NCBI RefSeq assembly: GCF_011927905.1
Contig: NZ_JAATJL010000001.1
Location: 1,178,001-1,242,000, forward strand
Reading direction: 5' to 3'
DNA from: Arthrobacter pigmenti
GTDB lineage: Bacteria > Actinomycetota > Actinomycetes > Actinomycetales > Micrococcaceae
DNA: 64,000 nt
The notes beneath the pieces were generated by a model, which made no database searches, was not told the origin of the DNA, and worked only from the letters and a program-made list of their open reading frames with translations. Positions 46,503 to 56,242 of the stretch are shown in pieces. Made by a program: the position numbers and the translations under genes. Each line of letters starts with the position of its first letter. Positions within the stretch are counted from its first letter, which is position 1.

Positions 46503-47252
46503 ATGCCCTCCTCCCAGCCGTCCCGGCGACCCGTAGGCATCGCTCCAGAGCGTGTCAGCGGGAATGTCCTGAACATTGGGGAAGTCCTCACCGAACTGGC
46601 TGGGGACTTTCCCCAGATCAGCGCATCCAAGATCCGCTTTCTCGAGGAGAAAGGGCTCATCACCCCGCAGCGGACCAGGGCGGGTTACCGCAAGTACACG
46701 CCGGTCGACGTCGAACGGTTGCGTTTCGTCCTTGCCCTGCAGCGCGACCAGTACCTGCCGTTGAAGGTGATCAAGGATTACGTTGATGCCATTGACCGCG
46801 GAGAGCGTCCGGAGAGCCTCCCCGGCGGCCTCAGCCTTGCACCCCGCATGGTTTCGGACCAGCTCGCGCGTGAACTCGAATCGCATGCCCGGCGCCTCAC
46901 CCGCGAAACGCTAACCGCCGAGGCCGGAGCCCGCCCCGAACTGATCCGCGATCTGATCTCGTTCGGGCTCATCGCCGAAGTCGACGGCCGTTTCGATGAG
47001 CACGCACTCAAGATCACCCGCGCATGCGTCCAGCTGGAAGCGCACGGCATCGAACCCCGTCACCTTCGTCCCTTCCGTGCTGCCGCAGACCGCGAACTCG
47101 GCCTGGTGGAGCGGGTGGTTGCTCCCGTAGCCTCCCGCCGCGACGTTGCCTCCAAGGCACGCGCCGCTGAAACGGCCCGCGAGATCAGCGAATTGTGCCT
47201 CAACCTCCATAGCGCCCTCGTCCAGGGACAGATTGCACGGATGGAAAATTAG
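46503..47252 (+). CDS. ftsR: MerR family regulator FtsR
   Basis: A 249-residue MerR-type DNA-binding protein. The HTH is NIGEVLTELAGDFPQISASKIRFL, followed by EEKGLITPQRTRAGYRKYT. A helical C-terminus replaces the metal-binding domain of classical MerR. It follows garA by 8 bases, the conserved actinobacterial pair in which the corynebacterial homologue activates ftsZ; that role is inferred by position and family. Confidence 0.85.
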   Translation: MPSSQPSRRPVGIAPERVSGNVLNIGEVLTELAGDFPQISASKIRFLEEKGLITPQRTRAGYRKYTPVDVERLRFVLALQRDQYLPLKVIKDYVDAIDRGERPESLPGGLSLAPRMVSDQLARELESHARRLTRETLTAEAGARPELIRDLISFGLIAEVDGRFDEHALKITRACVQLEAHGIEPRHLRPFRAAADRELGLVERVVAPVASRRDVASKARAAETAREISELCLNLHSALVQGQIARMEN

Positions 47253-47261
47253 GAGGCGGAC

Positions 47262-47771
47262 ATGCTCGAAGTGGAAGTGGTCGGCGTGCGAATCGAATTG
47301 CCGTCCAACCAACCGCTGGTCCTCCTGAAAGAGTCAGCCGGCACCCGTCACATTCCAATCTGGATCGGCGCGCCCGAAGCAAGTGCGATCGCTTTCGTGC
47401 AGCAGGGGATCGTACCGCCCCGCCCCATGACCCACGACCTCCTGGTCAGCGTCATCTCCGCCCTCAAGCACAGCGTCACGGAGGTCCGTCTGGTGCGCGT
47501 GGAGGACACCGTTTTTCACGCTGAAGTGGTGTTCGACGACGGCACCACCGTGAACTCCCGTGCCTCCGATGCCATCGCCGTAGCCCTGCGGGTGCCCTGC
47601 CCCATCTACTGCGCGCCCCAGGTCATGGAAGACACAGGGGTTGAGATTACGGAAGCGGAGGACGGCGACGGCGAATCCACCTCCGAAGAGGGCCAGGCCA
47701 ACGCTGAGCGCGAGTTGAAGCAGTTCCGCGAGTTCCTGGCAGACGTCGAACCGGAAGATTTTGAACGGTGA
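47262..47771 (+). CDS. bifunctional nuclease family protein (DUF151)
   Basis: A 169-residue protein of the DUF151/BFN family. Conserved segments are EVEVVGVRIELPSNQP, LKESAGTRHIPIWIGAPEA, PRPMTHDLLVSVISAL and ASDAIAVALRVPCPIYC. Plant members show RNase/DNase activity; bacterial roles are unclear. An acidic tail ends the protein. AGGAGG precedes the start nine bases after ftsR. Confidence 0.88.
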   Translation: MLEVEVVGVRIELPSNQPLVLLKESAGTRHIPIWIGAPEASAIAFVQQGIVPPRPMTHDLLVSVISALKHSVTEVRLVRVEDTVFHAEVVFDDGTTVNSRASDAIAVALRVPCPIYCAPQVMEDTGVEITEAEDGDGESTSEEGQANAERELKQFREFLADVEPEDFER

Positions 47772-47951
47772 GCAGGGCGACACGCTCACATTGTTATGAG
47801 CGGCATCTTTGACCTCGGGTTCCCGGGGATCTAACGTCGAAGCAGACAGTTCCCATTGCACTCACCGGAAACTCAGGGCACACTTACATCAAACCCTGTG
47901 GACCTCGGCTTGTGCCACTTCCCCCCGGGAACCAGAACGAGGAGGCAACAC

Positions 47952-48545
47952 GTGAGTCCGAAAGGCGATGCCGGTACGGGTTCCAACGCGGCCGCTGCAG
48001 GTGCAGCCATACCGGTGAGTGCGCAGGGCCTGCTCTTCACCGAAGACCTCCCCGTTCTGGATGAGGACGCCGGCTACCGCGGCCCCACGGCCTGCAAGGC
48101 GGCAGGTATCACTTATCGTCAGCTCGATTACTGGGCCCGGACCGGCCTGGTGGAACCAGCCGTACGCGGTGCGTCAGGTTCAGGATCCCAACGCCTCTAT
48201 GGTTTCCGGGACATCCTGGTCCTGAAAGTCGTCAAGCGCCTGCTGGATACCGGTGTCTCACTTCAGCAGATCAGAAGTGCGGTTGAGCATCTACGTGAGC
48301 GGGGGGTCGAGGACCTGGCGCAGATCACGCTGATGAGTGACGGTGCTTCCGTCTATGAGTGCACCTCGGCCGACGAAGTCATCGACCTCGTCCAGGGTGG
48401 ACAGGGCGTGTTCGGAATCGCCGTCGGTCGCGTCTGGCGGGAGGTCGAGGGGAGCCTCGCTGCACTGCCAAGCGAGCACGCCGCAGACCAGGATTTCCCC
48501 GATGATGAGCTGAGCAAGCGGCGCGCGGCCCGAAAGATCGGCTGA
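47952..48545 (+). CDS. MerR family regulator
   Basis: 197 residues from GTG 47952, with GAGGAGG eight bases upstream. The HTH is TACKAAGITYRQLDYWARTGLV, then RLYGFRDILVLKVVKRLLDTG. This is the second MerR gene in the garA-ftsR-bfn cluster, and this arrangement is common in Actinobacteria. Its targets are unknown. An open frame starting at 47856 has no coding support before the GTG. Confidence 0.88.
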   Translation: MSPKGDAGTGSNAAAAGAAIPVSAQGLLFTEDLPVLDEDAGYRGPTACKAAGITYRQLDYWARTGLVEPAVRGASGSGSQRLYGFRDILVLKVVKRLLDTGVSLQQIRSAVEHLRERGVEDLAQITLMSDGASVYECTSADEVIDLVQGGQGVFGIAVGRVWREVEGSLAALPSEHAADQDFPDDELSKRRAARKIG

Positions 48546-48557
48546 CGCCCCAGTCAT

Positions 48558-48584
48558 ATGCCCCGCCTTAGTGCGGGGCATTTT
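48558..48584 (+). terminator. rho-independent terminator after the MerR gene
   Basis: ATGCCCCGC (48558-48566) pairs perfectly with GCGGGGCAT (48573-48581) around a 6-base loop and runs into TTTT at 48581-48584. It ends the garA-ftsR-bfn-merR transcript. Confidence 0.9.
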
Positions 48585-48693
48585 GCGTGCAACCCGCAAT
48601 CAGTCCACTGATCGAGTCAGTAACAATCGCTAAAGTACCCGCGAAAGGTAGTCATTTCTGCTGGGTCGATGCGGGCCGGGGTTCAGACGGCAA

Positions 48694-49521
48694 CTATCGG
48701 CGGGCCACCCGGCTGCGCATGCGTCCGGAGTCCAGAAGCGCACGAAGCAGATCGTCGAAGTAGCCCGCTGCCTGCTTCGCCGATTCGCCCGGCCAGTGAT
48801 GGACCGCGTGAGCGGCGCCTTGAATCTGCTGCCAGTTGGCCTGCTCCGAAATGGTGGGGCTGAGCAGAAGGTCGCCGAACATCTGCTTCATCTCATTCAG
48901 CCGGAACGTGTGTTCGTTGGACCCTGTCCGGACCCGGTTGGCGACAATCCCCGCCGGTGTGAGGTTGGGGGCAAATTCGTTTTTGAATAGTTCGATGGCG
49001 CGCATGGTTCGTTCAGTCCCGGCGACGGAGAACAAACCAGGCTCAGCAACCAGCAGTACCCGGTTGCTCGCCGTCCATGCCATGCGGGTCAGACCATTCA
49101 GTGAGGGAGGGCAGTCCACCAGCACCAGCCGGTACCCCTCGACGCGTTCCAGCAGGGTGGCCAGACGCTTCAGGTCCCGCTTCCCGAGGTCCGGGCGGTC
49201 ATAGATTCCGGAGTAGGAGGAGCCCATTGCGACGTCGAGCACGGGGGCAGCCTTATTGGAACTGCGTTTCTGCGCCGTGCCTACCCAACCGCTGGGGACG
49301 ACATTCGAGGCGAGGTCGCCGCGGCGTGCATTCTTGAGCAGGCGCCCGATGTCCACCTGGCCGTCTGCCTGTACACCGAGTCCCGTAGTTGCGTCCGCGT
49401 GTGGGTCCAGATCGACTACAAGCGTGGGAATCCCGGCAGACAGTGCCGCGGACGCCAGTCCCAGGGTGACCGAGGTCTTGCCGACCCCACCTTTGAGGCT
49501 GCTGATGCTCACTACTTGCAC
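48694..49521 (-). CDS. orphan ParA family ATPase
   Basis: 275 residues from GTG 49521. The deviant Walker A is SSLKGGVGKTS, Walker A' is VVDLDPHADATTG, and Walker B is VLVDCPPSLNG. There is no ParB gene next to it. Some members help to place chromosomes or large complexes; the role here is open. The frame begins 12 bases earlier with TTG, but GTG 49521 gives the usual QVVSISSLKGG start. It is divergent from pyc, 269 bases away. Confidence 0.88.
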   Translation of the reverse strand: MQVVSISSLKGGVGKTSVTLGLASAALSAGIPTLVVDLDPHADATTGLGVQADGQVDIGRLLKNARRGDLASNVVPSGWVGTAQKRSSNKAAPVLDVAMGSSYSGIYDRPDLGKRDLKRLATLLERVEGYRLVLVDCPPSLNGLTRMAWTASNRVLLVAEPGLFSVAGTERTMRAIELFKNEFAPNLTPAGIVANRVRTGSNEHTFRLNEMKQMFGDLLLSPTISEQANWQQIQGAAHAVHHWPGESAKQAAGYFDDLLRALLDSGRMRSRVARR

Positions 49522-49790
49522 TTGATGAACCAATACCTAACGTTTTGAGGTGCCATGTACCGCAGGGTCCAGTCTTCCGGATCGAAGTCGCCCGCCCACC
49601 TTCTCATCATAGGTGGACCCGTACGGCAGACGAACACGGCTCGGCGCCCACACCGAACACAGCGATGCTTAATTTCAGGAGCCAACCGTTACCAGCATGC
49701 GGACACGAATTACTGTGCGCCGATCGACAATATGTAGGCTGGGGACGCTAAGTTGTCGTTCCGTTGAACCCGCAAGGATGCAGGAGAGCA

Positions 49791-52700
49791 ATGTTCTCGA
49801 AGATTCTGGTAGCTAACCGTGGCGAAATCGCCATTCGTGCGTTTAGGGCGGGCTACGAAACAGGCGCCAAGACAGTTGCGGTCTTCCCCTACGAGGACCG
49901 GAATTCCATCCACCGCCAGAAGGCGGATGAGGCCTACCTCATTGGGGAAAAGGGCCATCCGGTGCGTGCCTACCTGGATGTGGACGAAATCGTCCGTGTC
50001 GCCAAGGAAGCCGGGTGCGACGCGATCTACCCCGGTTACGGTTTCCTTTCCGAGAACCCGGGTCTGGCCCGCGCAGCAGCCGACGCCGGTATCACCTTCG
50101 TGGGTCCGCCGGCAGACGTGCTTGAGCTGGCCGGCCACAAGGTACGCGCGCTGGAAGCTGCGCGGAAAGCCGGCATTCCGGTACTGAAGTCCTCGAAGCC
50201 CAGCGCCGACCTTGAAGAACTCATCGCTGCTGCGGATGAAATCGGCTTTCCCATTTTCGCCAAGGCGGTTGCAGGCGGCGGCGGTCGCGGCATGCGCCGG
50301 GTGGACACCCGTGACGCGCTCCGGGAGGCACTGGAATCCGCGATGCGTGAGGCCGATTCGGCTTTCGGCGATCCAACGATGTTCCTCGAGCAGGCAGTAC
50401 TGCGTCCACGGCACATCGAGGTTCAGATCCTGGCCGACGCCGAGGGCAACGTCATGCACCTGTTCGAGCGGGATTGCTCGCTGCAGCGCCGTCACCAGAA
50501 GGTCATCGAGATTGCCCCCGCGCCAAACCTTGACGAGGGCATCCGGCAGGCGCTCTACCGTGATGCCGTCGCGTTCGCGAAGGAACTCAAGTACGTGAAC
50601 GCCGGAACGGTGGAGTTCCTGGTGGACACCGTCGGAGAGCGTGCTGGCCAGCATGTTTTCATCGAGATGAACCCGCGTATCCAGGTGGAGCACACGGTGA
50701 CCGAGGAAGTCACCGACGTCGACCTCGTGCAGTCGCAGCTGCGGATCGCGGCCGGCGAGACTCTAGCGGACCTCGGCCTGTCACAGGAGACCGTCCACCT
50801 CAAGGGTGCCGCGCTCCAGAGCCGTATCACCACCGAAGATCCCGCCAACGGGTTCCGCCCCGATGTCGGAAAGATCACCGCTTACCGTTCGGCCGGCGGC
50901 GCCGGTGTGCGCCTCGACGGCGGAACTGTGTACGCGGGTGCGGAGATCAGTCCGCACTTCGACTCAATGCTGGTGAAGCTCACGTGTCGCGGACGCGACT
51001 ACGAATCCGCTGTCCGCCGTGCCCGGCGCGCGCTCGCGGAATTCCGGGTCCGCGGTGTGTCCACGAACATCTCTTTCCTGCAGTCCGTGCTGGATGACCC
51101 TGCGTTCATCGCCGGTGATGTGGCGACGTCCTTCATCGACGAGCGTCCCGAACTATTGACCGCGCGCGTCCCGGCGGACCGGGGAACCAAGCTGCTGAAC
51201 TGGCTGGCTGAGGTCACGGTGAACAAGCCGCATGGTGAGCTGACCGTGGAGTTGGACCCGGCGGAGAAGCTGCCGGTAATAGCTGACGAGGATTACCAGC
51301 CGGGCTCGCGGCAGCGGCTGCAGGAGCTCGGACCTGAGCGGTTCGCGGCCGAACTTCGGGCACAGACCGCACTGGCAGTCACTGACACAACGTTCCGCGA
51401 TGCCCATCAGTCACTCCTGGCCACCCGTGTGCGCACCAGGGACCTGGTTGCTGCCGGCCGGGCAGTTTCCAGCCGTCTGCCCCAACTGCTTTCGGTTGAG
51501 GCGTGGGGCGGTGCCACCTACGACGTCGCGCTCCGGTTCCTCGGTGAGGATCCGTGGGAGCGCCTCGCCGCACTGCGGGCGGAAATGCCGAATGTCTGCC
51601 TGCAGATGCTGCTGCGCGGCCGCAACACGGTCGGGTACACCCCCTACCCCGAGGCCGTAGCCTCGGCCTTCGTGAAGGAGGCCGCTGCCACCGGTATTGA
51701 CATCTTCCGCATCTTCGATGCGCTCAACGATGTCTCCCAGATGGAGCCGGCCATCCGCGCGGTCCGTGAGACCGGCACCGCGGTGGCGGAGGTGGCGCTC
51801 TGCTATACCTCCGACATGCTGGACCCCGAGGAGAAGCTTTACACCCTCGAGTACTACCTGGAGCTCGCGCAGCGGATTGTCGACGCCGGCGCGCACATCC
51901 TGGCGATCAAGGACATGGCCGGGCTGCTCCGTCCGGCCGCCGCAGCCAAGCTCGTGACGGCGCTGCGCGAACGGTTCGACCTGCCGGTGCACCTGCACAC
52001 ACATGACACCGCGGGCGGCCAGATGGCCACCCTGCTGGCCGCGTCGCACGCAGGGGTCGACGCCGTGGATGTCGCCAGTGCGTCACTGGCCGGCACCACC
52101 AGCCAGCCCTCGGCTTCGGCGCTGGTGGCCGCGCTGGCTCACACCGAACGTGACACCGGCATGTCCCTGGAAAACGTAAGCTCCCTGGAGCCGTACTGGG
52201 AAGCCGTTCGCCGCGTCTACGCACCCTTCGAGTCCGGACTTCCCGGACCCACAGGCCGTGTCTACCGGCACGAGATTCCCGGCGGGCAGCTCTCGAACTT
52301 GCGCCAGCAGGCCATTGCACTGGGCCTCGGTGAACGGTTCGAAGCCGTCGAGGACATGTACACGGCCGCTGACCGCATGCTTGGCCGCCTGGTTAAGGTC
52401 ACGCCGTCGTCAAAGGTTGTCGGCGACCTCGCGCTCCAACTGGTCGGATCCAATGTCGACCCTGCAGCGTTCGAGGAGAACCCGCAGAACTTTGACATCC
52501 CGGATTCCGTGATCGGTTTCCTCAGCGGGGAGCTCGGAGACCCGCCGGGCGGCTGGCCGGAACCGTTCCGGACCAAAGCCCTCCAAGGCCGCACAGTGAA
52601 GGTCCGTGACGCGGAACTCAGCGACGAGGATCAGCAGGGTCTGGACGGGGACTCCGCAACCCGTCGAGCAACGCTGAACAGGCTGCTGTTCGCCGGACCC

Positions 52701-53192
52701 ACTAAGGATTTCGAGACCACCCGGAACACCTACGGGGACGTCTCCGTGCTGGACACCCGCGATTACCTGTACGGCATGCAGCAGGGCAGCGAGCATGTCA
52801 TCCCGCTGGAGAAGGGCGTCCGGCTGATCGCAACGCTTGAAGCTGTTTCCGACCCGGATGAGAAGGGCATGCGCACCGTGATGTGCACGCTCAACGGGCA
52901 GATGCGCCCCGTTGTTGTCCGCGACCGCAGCGTTCATACCGATGTGAAGGCCGCTGAGAAGGCCGACCCCGCTCAGCCAGGGCATGTCGCGGCCCCGTTT
53001 GCCGGCGCCGTGACCCTCGGGATTGCTGAGGGCGACACAGTCCAGGCTGGCGACACGGTTGCGACCATCGAGGCGATGAAGATGGAGGCGGGCATCACCA
53101 CCACAGTCGGGGGCACAGTCAAACGGCTGGCCATCGGAGCGGTGGAACAGGTGCAGGGCGGAGACCTCCTGCTGGTCATCGACCCGGCCTGA
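49791..53192 (+). CDS. pyc: pyruvate carboxylase
   Basis: A 1133-residue biotin enzyme that carboxylates pyruvate to oxaloacetate. The biotin carboxylase part (1 to about 450) has ANRGEIAIRAF and GGGGRGMRRV; the carboxyltransferase (about 530-810) begins with DTTFRDAHQSLLATRVRT; the C-terminal biotinyl domain carries EAMKMEAG with biotin on Lys1097. ATG 49791 has CAGGAGAG upstream; an earlier in-frame start at 49764 is not conserved. It refills the TCA cycle and also links to the dicarboxylate and methylcitrate genes of this window. Confidence 0.96.
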   Translation: MFSKILVANRGEIAIRAFRAGYETGAKTVAVFPYEDRNSIHRQKADEAYLIGEKGHPVRAYLDVDEIVRVAKEAGCDAIYPGYGFLSENPGLARAAADAGITFVGPPADVLELAGHKVRALEAARKAGIPVLKSSKPSADLEELIAAADEIGFPIFAKAVAGGGGRGMRRVDTRDALREALESAMREADSAFGDPTMFLEQAVLRPRHIEVQILADAEGNVMHLFERDCSLQRRHQKVIEIAPAPNLDEGIRQALYRDAVAFAKELKYVNAGTVEFLVDTVGERAGQHVFIEMNPRIQVEHTVTEEVTDVDLVQSQLRIAAGETLADLGLSQETVHLKGAALQSRITTEDPANGFRPDVGKITAYRSAGGAGVRLDGGTVYAGAEISPHFDSMLVKLTCRGRDYESAVRRARRALAEFRVRGVSTNISFLQSVLDDPAFIAGDVATSFIDERPELLTARVPADRGTKLLNWLAEVTVNKPHGELTVELDPAEKLPVIADEDYQPGSRQRLQELGPERFAAELRAQTALAVTDTTFRDAHQSLLATRVRTRDLVAAGRAVSSRLPQLLSVEAWGGATYDVALRFLGEDPWERLAALRAEMPNVCLQMLLRGRNTVGYTPYPEAVASAFVKEAAATGIDIFRIFDALNDVSQMEPAIRAVRETGTAVAEVALCYTSDMLDPEEKLYTLEYYLELAQRIVDAGAHILAIKDMAGLLRPAAAAKLVTALRERFDLPVHLHTHDTAGGQMATLLAASHAGVDAVDVASASLAGTTSQPSASALVAALAHTERDTGMSLENVSSLEPYWEAVRRVYAPFESGLPGPTGRVYRHEIPGGQLSNLRQQAIALGLGERFEAVEDMYTAADRMLGRLVKVTPSSKVVGDLALQLVGSNVDPAAFEENPQNFDIPDSVIGFLSGELGDPPGGWPEPFRTKALQGRTVKVRDAELSDEDQQGLDGDSATRRATLNRLLFAGPTKDFETTRNTYGDVSVLDTRDYLYGMQQGSEHVIPLEKGVRLIATLEAVSDPDEKGMRTVMCTLNGQMRPVVVRDRSVHTDVKAAEKADPAQPGHVAAPFAGAVTLGIAEGDTVQAGDTVATIEAMKMEAGITTTVGGTVKRLAIGAVEQVQGGDLLLVIDPA

Positions 53193-53330
53193 TCCCGCAT
53201 GCACGCAGTGTGAAAGCCTGCGCTATCGTGATGCATAAGCTCAGCGTCAAGGCCCCGGAGCGAAGTCCTGGGCCGCTGGGCGCCAGTGCAGGCTGCGCAT
53301 CCGCAGCGCGTCACCCGACCGTGAGGAACC

Positions 53331-54818
53331 ATGGCCAACGAGAAGAAGTCGGCTACACCGTCCGCTGAGGACCAATCCCAGCAAGGACCAGACGAAGCTG
53401 TAGCCGGCGGGGATCAATCCGTTCCAGAGGCGTCGGAGTCGTCCAGGAACGCGGATGACTTCGGTGACGAGGCAGGTGCGCCGGAAGCGGAAGGTGCACA
53501 GGAAGCGGCGGGCGCGCCCAATGCAGAAGACGCTCCGGAAGCGACAGACGGCGAGCCCGCCGATGACGCTGAGCCCACCCTCAGTTCGGAAGGAAGCGAG
53601 CCGTACGTCGGCAATGCCTCCGAGGCGCAGGCAAACGGCCACTTCGTTGTCCAGGCGCCCCAGCCTGAGCGGTTGCCGCACATCGGCATAACCGCTGCAG
53701 CGGACGGACAGGTGCCGGGACAGCACCCCACTGAGGCGGCGGACCTGACCGTTGCCGACAGCGACATTCGGCTATCCGAGGATGACGAAGGTTCGGGCTG
53801 GATGCCGTCGCCCGGCCGCCGGCCGGAGACCGGTAGGTCTTCCGCAGGCATGGGCGGTGCTCCGGACCGTAGCGCACGGCGCGAGAAGGAAGAAGGCCCG
53901 GAGCCGGCGTCGTCGCTCACTGCCGACCGCCTGCTGGCTTCCCAGCAGCGCCCTCCGGTGGGCGGTTGGAGATTATGGCTGTATAAGGCCTCCTTCGGGT
54001 ACCTCAATCTCGGAGACTCCGACGCCATCCGCATCCGGCGCGCCCTCGAGCACCGGATCAGCGTGCGGCTGGGGGAGCGGACCCGCTACGTTCCGGTCCT
54101 CTCGCGCAAGGGCGGAGTCGGTAAGACCACGGTCACCACGCTGCTGGGCATGGCGCTTGCCGATATCCGCGAGGACCGCATCATCGCGATGGACGCCAAC
54201 CCTGACCGCGGCACGCTCTCGGACCGTTCGCCGGGCAGGGCTGAGTACACCGCCCGCCAGCTGGTGCAGAACCGCTTCATGGTGGATTCCTTCGCTCAGC
54301 TTTCCAGCTATGTAGCGCGGGACGGTTCGCGGCTGCACGTGCTCGCCTCGGATACGGATCCCACGGTTGCACAGGCTTTCGACGACGCCGACTACCGGGC
54401 GGTGACGGACATCCTCGGGCGGTACTACTCGATCGTGCTCACCGACTCCGGAACCGGAATGGTCCATTCGGTGATGAAGGGCACACTGGAGAAGGCCGAC
54501 GCCGTGGTGCTTGTGTCCGGTGGAAGCGTCGACGAGGCCCGCCTGGCTTCCGAGACCCTCTCGTGGCTTGAGGCGCATGGTCGCCACGACCTCGTTGCGA
54601 AGGCGATCGTGGTCATCAACATGTCCTCGGGCAGCCGCACCGAGGTCAACGTCAACGAGATCGAAGAGCACTTCCGCTCCCGCGTCGGTACGGTGATCCG
54701 CATCCCGTATGACCGGCATCTGGCCGAGGGATCACGGGTTGACCTGGCTAAACTGCAACCGCGCACGCGGGACGCCGTAACGGAACTTGCAGCCCTCGTC
54801 GTCGACCAGCTGCACTGA
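53331..54818 (+). CDS. MinD/ParA-like ATPase with long acidic N-terminus
   Basis: 495 residues. Residues 1 to about 195 are low-complexity and rich in Glu, Ala, Gly, Pro and Ser, likely disordered. The ATPase domain starts near 220 with RKGGVGKTT, then IAMDANPDRGTLSDRS (Walker A') and SIVLTDSGTGMVHS (Walker B region). Similar proteins occur in actinobacteria near secretion or cell-envelope genes; the function of this one is unknown. The start ATG has GTGAGGAACC upstream. Confidence 0.85.
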   Translation: MANEKKSATPSAEDQSQQGPDEAVAGGDQSVPEASESSRNADDFGDEAGAPEAEGAQEAAGAPNAEDAPEATDGEPADDAEPTLSSEGSEPYVGNASEAQANGHFVVQAPQPERLPHIGITAAADGQVPGQHPTEAADLTVADSDIRLSEDDEGSGWMPSPGRRPETGRSSAGMGGAPDRSARREKEEGPEPASSLTADRLLASQQRPPVGGWRLWLYKASFGYLNLGDSDAIRIRRALEHRISVRLGERTRYVPVLSRKGGVGKTTVTTLLGMALADIREDRIIAMDANPDRGTLSDRSPGRAEYTARQLVQNRFMVDSFAQLSSYVARDGSRLHVLASDTDPTVAQAFDDADYRAVTDILGRYYSIVLTDSGTGMVHSVMKGTLEKADAVVLVSGGSVDEARLASETLSWLEAHGRHDLVAKAIVVINMSSGSRTEVNVNEIEEHFRSRVGTVIRIPYDRHLAEGSRVDLAKLQPRTRDAVTELAALVVDQLH

Positions 54819-54823
54819 TCCGC

Positions 54824-56242
54824 ATGACGCACTATGATCTGGCCATCATTGGCTCAGGCTCAGGCAACACGCTGATCACGCCGGAATGGGACGGCAAGAA
54901 AATCGCCATCATCGAAGGCGGCACATTCGGTGGTACCTGCCTCAACGTCGGCTGCATTCCCACCAAGATGTTCGTCTACCCGGCGGAGTTGGCGCGCGCC
55001 GCGACCGACGCCGGCAGGCTTGGCGTGGACGTTCAACTCACCGGAGTGCGCTGGGAGGCCCTACGGGACCGTATCTTCACCCGGATCGACAGCATCTCGG
55101 AGGCGGGGCGTACTTACCGAGGTGCTGAACTGGAGGACGTGGACCTCTATGAGGAGGAGGTGCGGTTCACCGGCGACCGAACGCTGAAGACTGCGTCAGG
55201 AGAAGTAATCTCCGCCGACCAGGTGGTGATAGCGGCCGGTTCACGCGCCGTCGTTCCGGACATTCCCGGGCTTGACCTGCCGCAGGTACACACCTCGGAC
55301 ACAGTCATGCGCCTGACGGAGCAGCCCCGCCGGATGCTGATCATCGGCGGGGGATACATTGCCGCTGAGTTCGCGCACATCTTCTCCTCGTTGGGAACCG
55401 ATGTCACGCTCGCCGTCCGGTCGGAATTCATGCTGCGCAGCCTCGATGACACCGTGTCGGAGCAGTTCACCGAGAGTGCGCGTGCCCAGTGGAAGCTGCT
55501 CACCGGGCACCAGGTGTCCCGGGTTAGCAGCAACGGCGACGGATCCGTTACGGCGGATCTTGCCGGGCCGGATGGCACCGCGCTGCAGGTTGAGGCCGAC
55601 GTCGTTCTGGTCGCGACCGGTCGAAAGCCGAACAGCGACAGGACCGGGGCAGCGGAGGTCGGTTTCGACCTGGCTGAGGACGGCAGGGTGGAAGTCGACG
55701 TGTTCCAAAGGGTTCTCCGGCGCGGCCAGCCTGTCGAAGGAGTGTGGGCGCTCGGCGATGTCTCGAGTCCGTTCCAGCTCAAGCATGTAGCCAACCACGA
55801 GGCTCGTGTGGTGACGCACAACCTGCTGCATCCCGACGCCCTGCATGCGAGCGACCACCGGTACGTGCCGGCGGCTGTCTTCACACGCCCCCAAATCGCC
55901 ACCGTCGGCCTCACCGAGGAGCAGGCACTCGAACGGGCGGAGAGAACCGGGTCGAAGGCCCTTGTGGCGGTGCAGCAGTACGGTTCGACGGCGTATGGCT
56001 GGGCTATGGAAGACACCACCGGATTTGTGAAGCTCATCGCAGAGGAAGACACCGGGACTATTCTCGGTGCGCACATCATGGGTCAGGATGCATCGAACCT
56101 GATCCAGCCGGTCATCCAGGCAATGCACTTCGGGCTGGACGCTTTCACCATGGCGCGCGGACAATACTGGATTCACCCGGCGCTCACCGAGGTGGTGGAG
56201 AACGCCCTGCTTTCGCTGAAGACGCCCTCCACCGGGGGTTAG
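54824..56242 (+). CDS. mtr: mycothione reductase
   Basis: A 472-residue flavin-dependent disulfide reductase. The redox-active pair is in GGTCLNVGCIPTKMF. FAD binding begins at DLAIIGSGSG; the NAD(P)H site is LIIGGGYIAAEFAHIFSSLG; the C-terminal His-Glu pair lies in WIHPALTEVVE. It lacks the extra N-terminal residues of lipoamide dehydrogenase and its first motif, GSGSGN, is that of mycothione reductases. It keeps mycothiol reduced, so the host should make mycothiol. The stop overlaps the convergent fadD stop by four bases. Confidence 0.92.
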   Translation: MTHYDLAIIGSGSGNTLITPEWDGKKIAIIEGGTFGGTCLNVGCIPTKMFVYPAELARAATDAGRLGVDVQLTGVRWEALRDRIFTRIDSISEAGRTYRGAELEDVDLYEEEVRFTGDRTLKTASGEVISADQVVIAAGSRAVVPDIPGLDLPQVHTSDTVMRLTEQPRRMLIIGGGYIAAEFAHIFSSLGTDVTLAVRSEFMLRSLDDTVSEQFTESARAQWKLLTGHQVSRVSSNGDGSVTADLAGPDGTALQVEADVVLVATGRKPNSDRTGAAEVGFDLAEDGRVEVDVFQRVLRRGQPVEGVWALGDVSSPFQLKHVANHEARVVTHNLLHPDALHASDHRYVPAAVFTRPQIATVGLTEEQALERAERTGSKALVAVQQYGSTAYGWAMEDTTGFVKLIAEEDTGTILGAHIMGQDASNLIQPVIQAMHFGLDAFTMARGQYWIHPALTEVVENALLSLKTPSTGG

